64,000 bases of DNA from Roseomonas genomospecies 6 (lineage in GTDB: Bacteria > Pseudomonadota > Alphaproteobacteria > Azospirillales > Azospirillaceae). A program made the translations under genes and the position numbers. The stretch covers positions 1-64,000 of the forward strand of contig NZ_QOKW01000007.1 of the NCBI RefSeq assembly GCF_008365375.1, in the 5' to 3' direction. Position 1 is the stretch's first letter; every line of letters begins with the position of its first letter. Below are positions 1 through 10,321 of the stretch, one piece after another. The notes under the pieces are model-generated. The model saw nothing but the letters and a program-made list of their open reading frames with translations. It did not search any database and was not told the DNA's origin.

Positions 1-124
1 GCTGCCGCCGCTTGGTGCGCCATTACGAACTATACCTCCGCACCTCCGTCGCCTTCATCCGCCTCGCCATGATCCGTCTCATGCTCCGCCGCCTCGCTCG
101 GAAATAATCTTTCTGGACAGACTC
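1..124 (+). mobile_element. Right end of an IS5-family insertion sequence
   Basis: The window opens inside an insertion sequence. The plus strand encodes the C-terminal end of a transposase, and after its stop codon comes TCTTTCTGGACAGACTC (108-124). Read inward as GAGTCTGTCCAGAAAG, this resembles the terminal inverted repeat of IS5/IS427-group elements. The next bases, TTA at 125-127, would fit the short TA-type target duplication of that group. The left end is outside the window, so the element cannot be named and the duplication cannot be confirmed. The element interrupts the small receiver-like gene on the minus strand. Confidence 0.75.
3..107 (+). CDS. IS5-family transposase, C-terminal fragment (5' end outside window)
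   Basis: The frame starting at base 3 reads CRRLVRHYELYLRTS, then VAFIRLAMIRLMLRRLARK, then TAA at 105-107. This is the characteristic C-terminal tail of IS5/IS427-type DDE transposases, with its VRxYE and FIxLAMIRLMLRRLA blocks. Only 34 residues are visible. The catalytic DDE residues lie upstream of the window, so I cannot say whether the enzyme is intact. The reading frame is clean up to the stop, and the terminal repeat follows directly. Confidence 0.8.
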   Translation, partial: CRRLVRHYELYLRTSVAFIRLAMIRLMLRRLARK

Positions 125-278
125 TTAGAAGAATACGCCATACCTCTGGCCACGATGTGACGGTTTGGTGCGTGGGTGGCCAGATGCTGGATCTTTTGTA
201 TCCAAGAGCTTCAATTAAGCCAATCATTTCACTGACCGCCAGGACATCATCATCAAAAATAAAGAATTTAGTCGACAT
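30..278 (-). pseudogene. Receiver-like ORF truncated by the insertion sequence
   Basis: The 82-residue ORF is chimeric. Its start (MSTKFFIFDDDVLAVSEMIG, then LIEALGY) looks like the first strand, acidic pocket (DDD) and first helix of a response-regulator receiver domain. From about residue 51 (base 125 downward) the codons are the antisense of the insertion-sequence end, and the tail is artificial. Residues 30-50 no longer resemble a receiver, so an earlier rearrangement is possible. Its ATG overlaps the TAA of the upstream 1631-residue gene (TAATG, base 278), which indicates translational coupling. The intact gene was probably a small response regulator or single-domain receiver working with that protein. 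The receiver assignment rests on about 28 residues only. Confidence 0.55.
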
Positions 279-3200
279 TACGTCCTCTCCTCAAGGCTGA
301 TAAACTCTACTGGCAGCACCAGGTGGCATACAAAGAGATTCTCATTGATTTCCTGCGTGAAACTTCCGCCTGCAGCGTCGACAAGTCGGTTGATCTGGCT
401 GTGGCCGGCACCGTTGCCCGGCACGCTTGGCTCTTTTGCCAGATTCTTCAATGTTAAGCTAACCTTCTGACCTTCGCCCAATTCGAGGAGTCGCACGGTG
501 ATGCTGCAAGGAAAATTGTGGTCTCCATGGTTCGAGATATTTCCTGCCATCAGCCGAAAGACTCTGCGTAATAGATTGATTTGCTTGTCCCATACCAGTG
601 GCAGTCGATCCGCCTCCATCCAAATCTCACGGATCAGCATTCCTACGGAAACTGCCACAGACGATGAGACGAGGCGCAGTCGGTTGCTCCTCTTCAATCT
701 TGGGTCGAGGTCAAGCTCAAGCTGGAACCGCTCTCCCAGTTCGGAAGTCAGTGTATGAAGCAGAAGGCCAACCGGTTCCTGCACTACTTCTGGCAACATC
801 CGATCGATTATGCCCCCCTGTTCGGTGGCTTCGTTATCGCCGATGATCTTGCCGCGGTTGCTCGCAAACAACCATTCTACAGAACGGTTCATCGTGTTGC
901 TCAGAACCTTTCCCCATTCGGCTACTCGTGCGGCATCGGTGGTTGCGATCCGAGCATAATGGAAGGCGTCCCTTGCTGCGCTCATGGCGGCGTGGGGTTC
1001 CTCGCGCCGGCTCGGGCCGCTCAGGATATGAATGGCTTCAAGGGCCTGAATGATGCTGCTTTCAAGAAAGTCCTGGGCCTTCCTCCAATCCGTGCTGGTA
1101 AAGGCCGGGAGTGGCGAGGCAACGGAAGGTAGTTGATTGAAGGCTCTGGTAAATCTGTTCCACACCGGAAAGCCGACTTCGTCGTGACGAGTGCGTGCCT
1201 CTCTCAGGAATGTCCGGATGCAGTGCTGAGCCTGTTGGTAATCCTGTGGCATCCTGCCGCTGATGCCCTCGTTCCATAAAGCGAGGAGATTGCCGCACCG
1301 GCTCAACATGCGCCGAACGTCATCCTGCGAGCCCTCATGCGCCATATAGAGGTCCGTTACTGCATCTTTGGCAGTCTTGGATAAAGCACCGCGACCCTTC
1401 GGATAGGTTTGGATCAGCGACAGCCACTGGCCGCGCAGATGTTCGTTGAGCACGCAGCGTTTGGCGATCCTGTCCTGCTGGTTCTCGAAGGGCTCCTCAA
1501 GCAGACGGAGCACCCAGAGGGCGCAACTGTGAAGAGGAGAGGAACGACGCGAGGCGGGGAGGTCGAGGGCACTCATCGCCAGATTGGCAATGTCGTCCCG
1601 GAACGAACCGCGCAGGATATCGTCTTTCAGCAGGTCCGGTTCGAGAGCCAGCACGACCAGAAGGGAATGGTCTTTTTCGACGATGGTGCATTTGCGAAGA
1701 AGGCTGACCAGCGGGCTGATCACAGCAATGCCTTCCTGATGCAAGCTCAGCAACTGCCGAATGAGCAGCGTGTCCTCTGTTACCCTGGTTTCGCGTTCGG
1801 GCGCATCGTCGTAAAGATCGACGTAAAGAGGGTAGGATTCGACTTGGGTGATGCGTTCCACCAGGGAGTCCAGATTTCCTTGAACGCCTGATTTCCATCG
1901 CCGCATGTCAGAATGCCACGTCTCGTCGATCCGGACGAGGAGGTCCTTGATTCGAAGCAGGCCGGGGACAAGGTCCGCATTCGCATACACAGGGGTCCTC
2001 AGTTGGAGGAGGGCTGCGAAATGCAGGGAAACTTCCGGCTGTTCGCTGGTTTCATCGGGATGCAGGTCGCCCCAACCGGTGCTCAGGCGGCGGGTGCGCA
2101 GCAGAATCTTCTCTTCCATGGCGGGAAGCCGGCTGACCAGGGGGCAAACGACCAGCTTGCTCGGACGAGGCTGTAGTTCTATGTCGACCATGGGCAGCAA
2201 GAAGTCGCGGATGGTGCGGCCGCTGGCGCACGCACTGTCGACGAACAAGGCCACATAGTTGTCGGCTACCTGGCGCTGCCGGAGTGCGAGTTCGGTCTGA
2301 TCGCCCTTCGGAAGGGCTACGGCTTCCGCTTCCAGCGTCCGGGTTGCCGGATGGTGGCTGAGAATGGGGCGTGCCCCCTTGCGGGTGGCGGCCAGCGGCG
2401 CAAGCCACAGGATGCTCTTGAGTGGTTGGCCGATTTCCTCCAAAAGTTCCAGGGCTCTTTCCGCCAGGCTGCGCCGGCTTCGGAAAACGCCGCATTCGTC
2501 CCGGCAGAACAACACCACATCGTGTTCTTGCGCGGGGGCGATGGAGCCGATCACGGCGGCGAGCCAGCGCGCCACCTGCTCCCGGAAAACCGGGTCATTC
2601 AGGGCATGATCGTCCTGAAATCGGGCGACGTTCAGGCGTTCGTCCACATGCTGGAGTCCATAGGGAAGCAGATCGATCCGGTATCCGATCTGCTCCGGAG
2701 CGACCTGCAACCGGGTTAGCAGATCGGGCTTGGGAAAGGGAACGCATGGATTGCGCCAAGCGAAATCGCGATAATAGACATGCGATGATTTTTTTCCGTA
2801 ATCCCCCCCGGCCGGCAGCATTTCATGGGTCAACGCGTCGATCGTGACCATGGTGTAGCCAGCGGTCTCCGTCTCGTCGGATTTCAGCGGCGGCAACAGG
2901 GGCCAGCGGATGACGGAGATCAGCGTAGGGAGTTCCGCGGGCCAAGCCGCCTCCGGTTTCCGCAAGTCCAGGCAGGCGAAGACGGAATGGGTTTCCAGAC
3001 CCTCTTGGCTTTGCTTCTCGAGGCGGTTGCGGATGCGTTCCGACGTGTGGATCGCGTCGGTAAAGGCCAGAATGATATCGTTCGGCTTCGTGGAATGGTT
3101 AAGCTGATCGACGTGGATGACCTCCACACGCTGGCGTGCGTTCAGGCGAGACCGGAGTCGCTTGGCCAGGATGTAGGAGGATTCGCTGGTGTCATCCGGA

Positions 3201-5173
3201 ACCATGATGACGCGGCCATCCTTTCCGGCCCGCATCTCGTCGATGTGGGCTTCCAGCATGGTGATCATGGTCATCTCGACGATGGGTTCGTTGAGGCACA
3301 GGGCGAAGGCCGTGACATAATGCTTCACGATCTTGCCGCTGCGCGTTTTTACCAGGGTTTTTTCGTCCTTGCCGGCCTCCCAGTACCAGGGCGCGCTGCG
3401 CGTAGGTGTTTCGGCCAATCGGCGCACCATTGTGCCCAGGACTTCGCTTTGAAAGGCTGCAGTCACGCGGTCGGGCAAGTTCAAGCGCAGCCGGAAGCCG
3501 CTGGCGGTCCGGTCGACCGACACCACGTTCCGGTAGGTCGCTTCAAGCATCCTTCCCCAATCGTCAGCCTTCTCGCCCTGGAACTCGCGCGTTAACGATA
3601 GCCTCAGCGATGCCCTCTCCTGGTCGGGAATGAATATGAACCAGTACAAGTGGCCGTCGCGAGGCGACTGCAACCCGCAAATAACTGGCATATCGAACGA
3701 TTTTTGAGTGCAGACGCTCCAGAACGTTTCCTGGGCAAGCCTCAGGTCGTCTTGCGGGACATCGAAGAAGAAATGGACTGGAATGAAATTCGGATGCGTG
3801 TTCTCGGCCATCATGATGACCATTGCATTCCAACGTTCACGCTCATCGGTTCCTGGTGTGCATATCAGGCGAGGGCCAGGGTGGATGAGAGCGGTAAGGC
3901 GTGGACCTTGACCGGTGGGCTCCTTGAAGGTGCCGGCGGTCTCGCGACTGACGAAGTCTTCCTTTATGCCTAAGTTGAATTGGCGGACATAATCATCGAC
4001 CGTCCGGCTGGATTGTTGCCAGAGCATGGGGTGAGCGGTGATGTGGGAGGCATCGTACTCGACCGTTCGGGTTCCCGATGCCTGCCGCGGCGGGTGGGCG
4101 CGCAAGGGCAGGGGAAGCGCGACGCACATGCTGAGGGTCGTTCCGGGCAGGGCGCTTGTGGGGTTGTAAGCCACTCTTCTTGGTCCGGTCGCACGCAGGT
4201 CGGTGGCGCGGATGGCAAAAGAGTCGGACTCAGCAAAGCCGTAGCCGTAGAGACCCAGGCCCGAACGGAGCAGAGTCTGCCCCGACAATGCCTGTGTGTG
4301 ATGAAGAATACGATACAGGCCCCGGTACCCTTGCCGGAGGGTCTCGCTCGCATGGTCCTCATGGCTTTTGCGGGTGCCGAAAGGGCTCAGAGCGAATTCC
4401 AGAATGGTGTCGTGGAACTCTGTCGTATGCTCGTTCTTCCGGAATGCATCGCCCAGCATCTCAGGCACCCCGGCGCCGCTGTCCGCGATGGCCAACTCAA
4501 GAACCGACGTGGCGCCGGACGCGCATTGGCCGTGCCACCAATTCCAGCAGGAATCAGCAGGGTTCTCAGCAGGCCGGAGGGATGCCGCGACCCAGACTCT
4601 TCCCCCGCTCTCGGACAGGGCAAACCCATGTTCGTAAGCATTGAGAAGGCCTTCCTGAAGGAACTCAAGCGCCGTTTTGTGAAACAGGGAGTCCCCAACT
4701 TCCGGCAGAGTGCTTGCTACGTTATTTGCCAGTCTCCTCGCAATCTTCATCAAGCGATTACGGTGTTCCCAGCCAACGTCTGAGGTCGCAGGATGGAAAT
4801 GGGGAATGTCAATGCGCTTGGGGATCAGAGGGAAGGCTGTAAGGGAGGTCGTCAGCGGCTTGAGTTGCTGATCCAGGCCCACATGGGAAAGACGCGGCGC
4901 TCGTTTAAGGGTGATAGGCAAGCTGCCGTTGACCTTCAGCCAGTCGAGCAAGCTCATCAGCTCGCAAACGCCGGTTGCGGTCCCCCGCTGTACCTTGTCG
5001 CAATCGACGACGATGCGTGTAAAGTGTGTCGGCGGGCTGAAGGAGAAGCCGAAATGCCGACTCTTGTTGCTATTGCTAAGGGATAAGAATGGCCGGACAT
5101 CATAGCGCAACTGTTCGGGCGTCAGGTCTTCCGGAAGGGAAAGGATCAGGTCGGTTCTTGAGCGTGCGACCAT
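278..5173 (-). CDS. Giant GHKL-ATPase / phosphoribosyltransferase-like multidomain protein
   Basis: A 1631-residue protein I cannot assign to a named family. Visible parts: residues about 50-90 resemble a STAS-like or ligand-binding segment. Residues about 140-350 form a GHKL/histidine-kinase-type ATPase, with an N-box (EGLLNAYEHG, 174-183), a G1-box (DSGAGVP, 231-237) and a later glycine-rich stretch. No H-box is seen. Around residue 700, NDIILAFTDAIHTSERIRNR and its preceding Rossmann-like stretch look like a degenerate phosphoribosyltransferase. Around residue 980, VALFVDSACASGRTIRDFL fits the PRPP-binding loop better. The last 120 residues again resemble a degenerate ATPase fold (GNGAGHSQINRLVDAAGG). 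It is translationally coupled to a receiver-like ORF. Base composition is visibly less GC-rich than in neighbouring genes, suggesting transfer. A signalling or defence role is possible but is inference. Confidence 0.6.
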   Translation of the reverse strand: MVARSRTDLILSLPEDLTPEQLRYDVRPFLSLSNSNKSRHFGFSFSPPTHFTRIVVDCDKVQRGTATGVCELMSLLDWLKVNGSLPITLKRAPRLSHVGLDQQLKPLTTSLTAFPLIPKRIDIPHFHPATSDVGWEHRNRLMKIARRLANNVASTLPEVGDSLFHKTALEFLQEGLLNAYEHGFALSESGGRVWVAASLRPAENPADSCWNWWHGQCASGATSVLELAIADSGAGVPEMLGDAFRKNEHTTEFHDTILEFALSPFGTRKSHEDHASETLRQGYRGLYRILHHTQALSGQTLLRSGLGLYGYGFAESDSFAIRATDLRATGPRRVAYNPTSALPGTTLSMCVALPLPLRAHPPRQASGTRTVEYDASHITAHPMLWQQSSRTVDDYVRQFNLGIKEDFVSRETAGTFKEPTGQGPRLTALIHPGPRLICTPGTDERERWNAMVIMMAENTHPNFIPVHFFFDVPQDDLRLAQETFWSVCTQKSFDMPVICGLQSPRDGHLYWFIFIPDQERASLRLSLTREFQGEKADDWGRMLEATYRNVVSVDRTASGFRLRLNLPDRVTAAFQSEVLGTMVRRLAETPTRSAPWYWEAGKDEKTLVKTRSGKIVKHYVTAFALCLNEPIVEMTMITMLEAHIDEMRAGKDGRVIMVPDDTSESSYILAKRLRSRLNARQRVEVIHVDQLNHSTKPNDIILAFTDAIHTSERIRNRLEKQSQEGLETHSVFACLDLRKPEAAWPAELPTLISVIRWPLLPPLKSDETETAGYTMVTIDALTHEMLPAGGDYGKKSSHVYYRDFAWRNPCVPFPKPDLLTRLQVAPEQIGYRIDLLPYGLQHVDERLNVARFQDDHALNDPVFREQVARWLAAVIGSIAPAQEHDVVLFCRDECGVFRSRRSLAERALELLEEIGQPLKSILWLAPLAATRKGARPILSHHPATRTLEAEAVALPKGDQTELALRQRQVADNYVALFVDSACASGRTIRDFLLPMVDIELQPRPSKLVVCPLVSRLPAMEEKILLRTRRLSTGWGDLHPDETSEQPEVSLHFAALLQLRTPVYANADLVPGLLRIKDLLVRIDETWHSDMRRWKSGVQGNLDSLVERITQVESYPLYVDLYDDAPERETRVTEDTLLIRQLLSLHQEGIAVISPLVSLLRKCTIVEKDHSLLVVLALEPDLLKDDILRGSFRDDIANLAMSALDLPASRRSSPLHSCALWVLRLLEEPFENQQDRIAKRCVLNEHLRGQWLSLIQTYPKGRGALSKTAKDAVTDLYMAHEGSQDDVRRMLSRCGNLLALWNEGISGRMPQDYQQAQHCIRTFLREARTRHDEVGFPVWNRFTRAFNQLPSVASPLPAFTSTDWRKAQDFLESSIIQALEAIHILSGPSRREEPHAAMSAARDAFHYARIATTDAARVAEWGKVLSNTMNRSVEWLFASNRGKIIGDNEATEQGGIIDRMLPEVVQEPVGLLLHTLTSELGERFQLELDLDPRLKRSNRLRLVSSSVAVSVGMLIREIWMEADRLPLVWDKQINLLRRVFRLMAGNISNHGDHNFPCSITVRLLELGEGQKVSLTLKNLAKEPSVPGNGAGHSQINRLVDAAGGSFTQEINENLFVCHLVLPVEFISLEERT

Positions 5174-5397
5174 AGGTGCCGGCTTCGTCCGTTGATTACG
5201 ACCGCTCGGTTGTATGACGAACCGTCACCATGTCGCAAGAGAAGTGTACCGAAACGGGAAGACTCCATTTTGGACACGGACGAAGGGACGTCCTATGAAG
5301 GGTCTCCGGCCGACCGTCAGGCTCCACCCCGCCGTTCGGCGTGGGTGGGCTAACCTGGGCCTTGACCGGGGCCGGGCTGTGCGATTCGCATGAAAGA

Positions 5398-5429
5398 CTT
5401 CCCCTCGCGACGGTGGGGCGAAGGGGAAG
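5398..5429 (-). terminator. Terminator-like hairpin after the first chemoreceptor gene
   Basis: CTTCCCCTCGC at 5398-5408 pairs with GCGAAGGGGAAG at 5418-5429, with one bulged A. On the minus strand the stem is followed by TCTTTCA, a weak T-rich tail. It lies 33 bases past the stop of the chemoreceptor gene. The rest of the 288-base gap to the giant gene shows no other clear feature. Confidence 0.5.
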
Positions 5430-5461
5430 CAAAGGCCGTGGCCAGTCGAACCCTCCGCGCC

Positions 5462-7522
5462 TCAGGCCGCGCTGCGGTCCGGCCTCATGCCGCGCGTCAG
5501 GATCGCCAGATCGCGGTCCAACGCCGGCTGGTCGGCCTCCGGCAGGGTGAACCTGACGTGCAGTTGGCCATGCTCGCAGGACTTCACCGTGAAGGGCACG
5601 GGGCGGGACAGGCCGGGCGCGCGCAGCGTGCCGGGGGCGCCCGCGCTCATCGCCGGCGCGTTCCGGATCATCGCCCCGCCGGTCGACAGGTTGACGATCC
5701 GCGCCTCGCTTTCCGTTCCGGTTCCGGCGCCGTCGATGGTGCAGGGCAGGTCGACATGGAAACGCGGCTTGCGGCGGCGGTCCACGTCGCTGGTCGCGGT
5801 GCGGACGACGCGGACCAGGATGCTCTGCAGCTCGTCGATGCTCTGCGCCACCTCCCCGGCGGCGGCACGCATGCCGCCGGCCCGCCCGCCGGCCTGGTTG
5901 GCTTCTTCGGACACCAGGGCGATGCGGCTGGAGACCTCCTGCGCGGCGTGGCTGGTCTCGTTGACGGTGCGGGCGATCTCCTGGGTGGCGGCGTCCTGCT
6001 CCTCGACCGCGGCGGCGATGGAGGCGGAGATGTCGGAGACCTGATGGATGGTCGAGGCGACTTCACCCACCCGGTCCACGGCCTGTCTGGTGACCGACTG
6101 AACGTCGGTGATCAGCCCGGCGATCTCCTCGGTGGAGCGGGCGGTCTGGTTGGCGAGGCTCTTCACTTCCTGCGCCACCACGGCGAAGCCCTTCCCGGCT
6201 TCGCCCGCGCGCGCCGCCTCGATGGTCGCGTTCAGAGCCAGCAGGTTGGTCTGGCTGGCGATGTCGCCGATCAGGCGCGCGACGGCGCCGATGCGCTCCA
6301 CCGCTTCGGAAAGGTGACCGATGATCGTGCTGGCGGAGCCGGCCTTCTCCACGGCCTGCCCGGTCACTGACACCGAAGCGGACACCTGGCGCCCGATCTC
6401 CCGGATCGAGGAGGACAGCTCGTTGGCCGCGGCGGCGACGGTCTGGGCGTTCGCCAGCGCCTGGCTGGCCGCGGCGGCGACGTTCTGCGAGTTGTCGCTG
6501 ACCGTGCCGGCGGAGGCGGCCATCGTCTCGGCGTTGCCGGTCATCTGCTCGGCGTGCCGGGCCACCCGCTCCACGGCGGCGCGGGTTTCCCTCTCCACGG
6601 TGTCGGCCATGGCGGCCAAAGCCTGGCGCCGTTCCTCCTCGCCGGCCTCGCGGGCGCGTTCCTGCTCGGCGCGCAGGCGCTCGTTCTCCAGCCCGGCTTC
6701 GCGGAACACGCGCACGGCATCGGCCATCTGGCCGATCTCGTCCCCGCGCCCCTCGAACCCGACCTCCACCCGCAGGTTGCCGGCGGCCATGCTGTTCATG
6801 GTGAGGCGCATGCGGTCGATCGGCCCGATCACCGCCAGCCGCAGAAAGACGATGGAGGAGGCGATGAGCAGCAGCGTCACCGCCGCCGTCGCGATCAGCA
6901 ACCGCTCCAGAGTGGTGGAGGAGACCTCGATGTCGCTCACCGCCGCGTCGAGGCCGTTCAGGCGCTGCTCGCGGACCTGCTCCATGACGGAGAGCAGCCG
7001 CTCCATCTCCTTGTCCATGCTTTCGGCCACGGCGTCGAACTGCCCCATCATGGCGTTGCCCGTCGCCGGGCCGCCCTCGACATAGGCGCGGGCCATGCGC
7101 TGGCCCAGCTCGTAGAAGGGCGGGAAGGCGGAGCGGGTGGCGTCGATCGCCTTCACCATGTCCGTCAGACCCAGCGAACGCGCGATGGCATCGGCTTCGG
7201 CGGCCTGCTTCCCGAACGCCGTCGCGTACTCGGCGGCCTTTTCCGGTCCGTCGTTCAGCCCGTCCAGCCCGCGGGTGGCGGATATGTCCGTCAGCCACTG
7301 CTGCACCTGCGCCACGTCGTACCGCATGTCGGCGATCAGGCCGCTCAGCGGCACCACCTTCCGGCTCACCTCGTCGGCGGTTTGGCGAACGTTGCCCAGG
7401 TTGGCTTTCTGCAGCGACATTTCTTTCCCAATGAAGAAAGTTGCTGTCGCCATGACGATGAAAACGAACAAAGCAGTCATCTTCGCTTTTCGTTTGATGG
7501 TCATGGCGTGCAGAAGATTCAT
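5462..7522 (-). CDS. Methyl-accepting chemotaxis protein with C-terminal PilZ domain
   Basis: A transmembrane chemoreceptor of 686 residues. TM1 lies near the N-terminus ([17 protein letters not shown]). It is followed by a periplasmic four-helix-bundle-type sensor of about 170 residues, then TM2 ([20 protein letters not shown]), a HAMP domain ([20 protein letters not shown]) and a long coiled-coil signalling region. The conserved hairpin tip reads [20 protein letters not shown] and continues [15 protein letters not shown]. After it comes a PilZ domain with the c-di-GMP motifs RRRKPRF and NLSTGGAMI. The start chosen at 7522 ([14 protein letters not shown]) has GGAG about 9 bases upstream; an ORF start 33 codons earlier has no such support. 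The PilZ tail suggests that c-di-GMP tunes receptor output. The same architecture recurs at 19346-21337. Confidence 0.9.
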   Translation of the reverse strand: MNLLHAMTIKRKAKMTALFVFIVMATATFFIGKEMSLQKANLGNVRQTADEVSRKVVPLSGLIADMRYDVAQVQQWLTDISATRGLDGLNDGPEKAAEYATAFGKQAAEADAIARSLGLTDMVKAIDATRSAFPPFYELGQRMARAYVEGGPATGNAMMGQFDAVAESMDKEMERLLSVMEQVREQRLNGLDAAVSDIEVSSTTLERLLIATAAVTLLLIASSIVFLRLAVIGPIDRMRLTMNSMAAGNLRVEVGFEGRGDEIGQMADAVRVFREAGLENERLRAEQERAREAGEEERRQALAAMADTVERETRAAVERVARHAEQMTGNAETMAASAGTVSDNSQNVAAAASQALANAQTVAAAANELSSSIREIGRQVSASVSVTGQAVEKAGSASTIIGHLSEAVERIGAVARLIGDIASQTNLLALNATIEAARAGEAGKGFAVVAQEVKSLANQTARSTEEIAGLITDVQSVTRQAVDRVGEVASTIHQVSDISASIAAAVEEQDAATQEIARTVNETSHAAQEVSSRIALVSEEANQAGGRAGGMRAAAGEVAQSIDELQSILVRVVRTATSDVDRRRKPRFHVDLPCTIDGAGTGTESEARIVNLSTGGAMIRNAPAMSAGAPGTLRAPGLSRPVPFTVKSCEHGQLHVRFTLPEADQPALDRDLAILTRGMRPDRSAA

Positions 7523-7839
7523 AGCAGTGCTCCGTGTGACATATTGCCGCGGACTGTGCGCGGTCGTAAAGCGCTTCGCTCGGACAATTCCTTCAATCAT
7601 CCGCTGGCGCAAGTTTATCATTGATCCTATTACGAAGTATTAATGAGCGTTCACTTGGCGACAGAGAGCTATCTCTGATTCAAGCTTGCTGCATATGAAT
7701 TTCGGATTTCTGATTCTGGCGTTTCCGTTGGAGAAAGTTGCGTGAAGTATGGGTTGGTTTTGTCCTTCGTTGCTCGAGTGCATTCATTCGCAGGACAAGA
7801 CGTCCGTTTCTTGGTGGCGGACATCTTCATGCTGCGGCG

Positions 7840-7878
7840 CAAAGAAAAAGGCCCTTCCCCGCGGACGGGGAAGGGCCT
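7840..7878 (-). terminator. Rho-independent terminator of glcB
   Basis: A perfect 12-base-pair stem (AGGCCCTTCCCC at 7849-7860 with GGGGAAGGGCCT at 7867-7878, loop GCGGAC) is followed on the minus strand by CTTTTTCTTT. It lies 31 bases after the malate synthase stop. The rest of the 386-base gap (7523-7908) is the upstream region of the chemoreceptor gene; I see no recognisable sigma-28 or sigma-54 promoter in it. Confidence 0.85.
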
Positions 7879-7908
7879 TCGATGGAAGCCGGGTGGGGCC
7901 GGGCTGGT

Positions 7909-10083
7909 TTAGCCCGCGGCCTTCGCCTTGGCCTCGATGCGGCGGCGGTGGAGCACCGGCTCGGTGTAGCCGTTCGGCTGCTCGCGGCCCTTGAAGACGA
8001 GGTCACAGGCGGCCTGGAAGGCGACGCTGCCGTCGAAGTCGGCGGCCATCGGGCGGTAGAGCGGGTCGCCGGCGTTCTGCTTGTCCACGACGGCGGCCAT
8101 GCGCTTCATCGTCTCCATGACCTGCGCCTCGGTGGTGATGCCGTGGTGCAGCCAGTTGGCGATGTGCTGGCTGGAGATGCGGAGCGTGGCGCGGTCCTCC
8201 ATCAGCCCGACGTTGTTGATGTCCGGCACCTTGGAGCAGCCGACGCCCTGGTCGATCCAGCGCACGACGTAGCCAAGGATGCCCTGGGCGTTGTTGTCCA
8301 GCTCCTGCTGGATCTCCTCCTCCGACCAGTTGGGGCGGTCGGCCATGGGGATGGTCAGGATGGCGTCCAGGCTGGCGCGCTCGCGCCGGGCCAGCTCCTC
8401 CTGCCGGGCGGCGACGTTGACCTGATGGTAGTGCAGGGCGTGCAGCGTGGCCGCGGTGGGCGAGGGCACCCAGGCGGTGTTGGCGCCGGCCTGCGGGTGG
8501 GCGATCTTGGCGGCCAGCATGTCGGCCATGCGGTCCGGCATCGCCCACATGCCCTTGCCGATCTGGGCGTGGCCCTTCAGCCCGCAGAGCAGGCCGGTGT
8601 CCACGTTCCAGTCCTCATAGGCCTTGATCCAGGCGGACGACTTCATGTCGTTCTTGCGGATCATCGGGCCGGCTTCCATGGCGGTGTGCATCTCGTCGCC
8701 GGTGCGGTCGAGGAAGCCGGTGTTGATGAACACCACGCGCGCCGCCGCGGCCCGGATGCACTCCTTGAGGTTCACCGTGGTGCGGCGCTCCTCGTCCATG
8801 ATGCCCATCTTCAGCGTGTTGCGCGCCATGCCCAGCGCGTCCTCGACGCGGGCGAACAGCTCGTCCGCGAAGGCGACCTCCTCCGGCCCGTGCATCTTCG
8901 GCTTCACGATGTAGACGGACCCGGCGCGGCTGTTGAGGCGGGCGCCGTTGATGTCGTGCAGCGCGATCAGCGAGGTGATCATACCGTCGAGGATGCCTTC
9001 CGGCGCCTCGCTGCCGTCCTTCAGCAGAACGGCGCTGTTGGTCATCAGGTGGCCGACGTTGCGGACCAGCATCAGGCTGCGGCCCGGCAGGGTGATCGTC
9101 TCGCCGTTCCGGCTGGTGTAGCTGCGGTCGGGGTTCAGCCGGCGCTCCACCGTGCCGCTGCCCTTGGGGAAGCTGGCAGTCAGGGTGCCGGTCATCAGGC
9201 CCAGCCAGTTGCGGTAGGCCAGCACCTTGTCCTCCGCGTCCACGGCGGCGACGGAGTCCTCGCAGTCCTGGATGGTGGTCAGGGCGGATTCGAGCAGGAG
9301 GTCGGCGACGCCCGCCGCGTCGGTCTTGCCGATCGGGTGGCTGCGGTCGATTCGGATTTCCAGATGCAGGCCGTTGTTGACCAGCAGGATGCCCGTGGGG
9401 GCGGACGCCTCCCCGGCATAGCCGACCAGACGCTCCGGCTCGGCGAGGCCCGTGCTGCGGCCGTCCTTCAGCGCGACGACCAGACGGCCGTTGTCCACCG
9501 TGTAGCCGGCGGCGTCGGCGTGCGACCCGTCGGACAGCGGGGCGGCGCGGTCCAGAACGTCGCGGGCGAAGGCGATGACCTTCCCGCCGCGCTTCGGGTT
9601 GTAGCCGGCGCTGCGCTCCGCCCCGTCCGCGTCGGGGATCGCGTCGGTTCCGTAGAGCGCGTCGTACAGGCTGCCCCAGCGGGCGTTGGCGGCGTTCAGC
9701 GCGTAGCGGGCGTTCATCACCGGCACGACGAGCTGCGGGCCGGCGGTGGTGGAGATCTCCGGATCGACGTTCTCCGTCGTCACGGCGAAATCCGGGCCTT
9801 CCGGCAGGAGATAGCCGATCTCCTTGAGGAATTCGGTGTGGGCCGCGCGGTCCAGCGGCTGGCCGCGGCTGCTGCGGTACCACGCGTCGATCTGGGCCTG
9901 AAGCTCGTCCCGCTTGGCCAGCAGCGCGCGGTTGCGCGGCGCCAGATCGTGGAGGATCGCGTCAAGGCCCGACCAGAATTGCTCCGGCGTCACGCCGGTG
10001 CCCGGCAGGGCTTCGTTCTCGATGAAGCGGTGAAGCTCCGTGGCAACCTGCAAGCCGCCAACCTGAATGCGTTCCGTCACCAT
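7909..10083 (-). CDS. glcB: Malate synthase G
   Basis: Malate synthase G condenses glyoxylate and acetyl-CoA to malate in the glyoxylate bypass, in the cytoplasm. The protein has 724 residues, close to the usual 720-725 for the monomeric G isoform and much longer than the A isoform. Typical features are the N-terminal block ([20 protein letters not shown]), the long inserted alpha/beta domain and the barrel segments [20 protein letters not shown] and [20 protein letters not shown]. The C-terminal part carries the family block [20 protein letters not shown]. It is a single-gene unit with its own strong terminator and is divergent from the helicase gene. Nothing suggests a link with the nif genes beyond central carbon supply. 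Confidence 0.96.
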   Translation of the reverse strand: MVTERIQVGGLQVATELHRFIENEALPGTGVTPEQFWSGLDAILHDLAPRNRALLAKRDELQAQIDAWYRSSRGQPLDRAAHTEFLKEIGYLLPEGPDFAVTTENVDPEISTTAGPQLVVPVMNARYALNAANARWGSLYDALYGTDAIPDADGAERSAGYNPKRGGKVIAFARDVLDRAAPLSDGSHADAAGYTVDNGRLVVALKDGRSTGLAEPERLVGYAGEASAPTGILLVNNGLHLEIRIDRSHPIGKTDAAGVADLLLESALTTIQDCEDSVAAVDAEDKVLAYRNWLGLMTGTLTASFPKGSGTVERRLNPDRSYTSRNGETITLPGRSLMLVRNVGHLMTNSAVLLKDGSEAPEGILDGMITSLIALHDINGARLNSRAGSVYIVKPKMHGPEEVAFADELFARVEDALGMARNTLKMGIMDEERRTTVNLKECIRAAAARVVFINTGFLDRTGDEMHTAMEAGPMIRKNDMKSSAWIKAYEDWNVDTGLLCGLKGHAQIGKGMWAMPDRMADMLAAKIAHPQAGANTAWVPSPTAATLHALHYHQVNVAARQEELARRERASLDAILTIPMADRPNWSEEEIQQELDNNAQGILGYVVRWIDQGVGCSKVPDINNVGLMEDRATLRISSQHIANWLHHGITTEAQVMETMKRMAAVVDKQNAGDPLYRPMAADFDGSVAFQAACDLVFKGREQPNGYTEPVLHRRRIEAKAKAAG

Positions 10084-10321
10084 TGCTGCTCTTTCCTTCC
10101 GAAGTCGTAGTCACCGCGGTTTTTCGGTTTGTTGGTCGTTGGCTGACGTTTTGTTCACCGCTCGCCCGCTTGCGGGGCCGTCCGTTCGGTCCGGTCCCCG
10201 GCGCGGGCTTTGGGCGACAAGGTACACATTCGCGGCGCCGCGGTCTTCCTCCGAATTGATGCGATGCGGCGGTTGCTCGGGGAACTCCCCCAAAGGCCCG
10301 GCACTGCCTATGTTGGGTGGC

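Noticed and set aside
7738-10110. A 790-codon plus-strand frame over malate synthase
   Set aside because: Antisense shadow of glcB; composition is Val/Gly/His/Arg-rich and has no recognisable domain.
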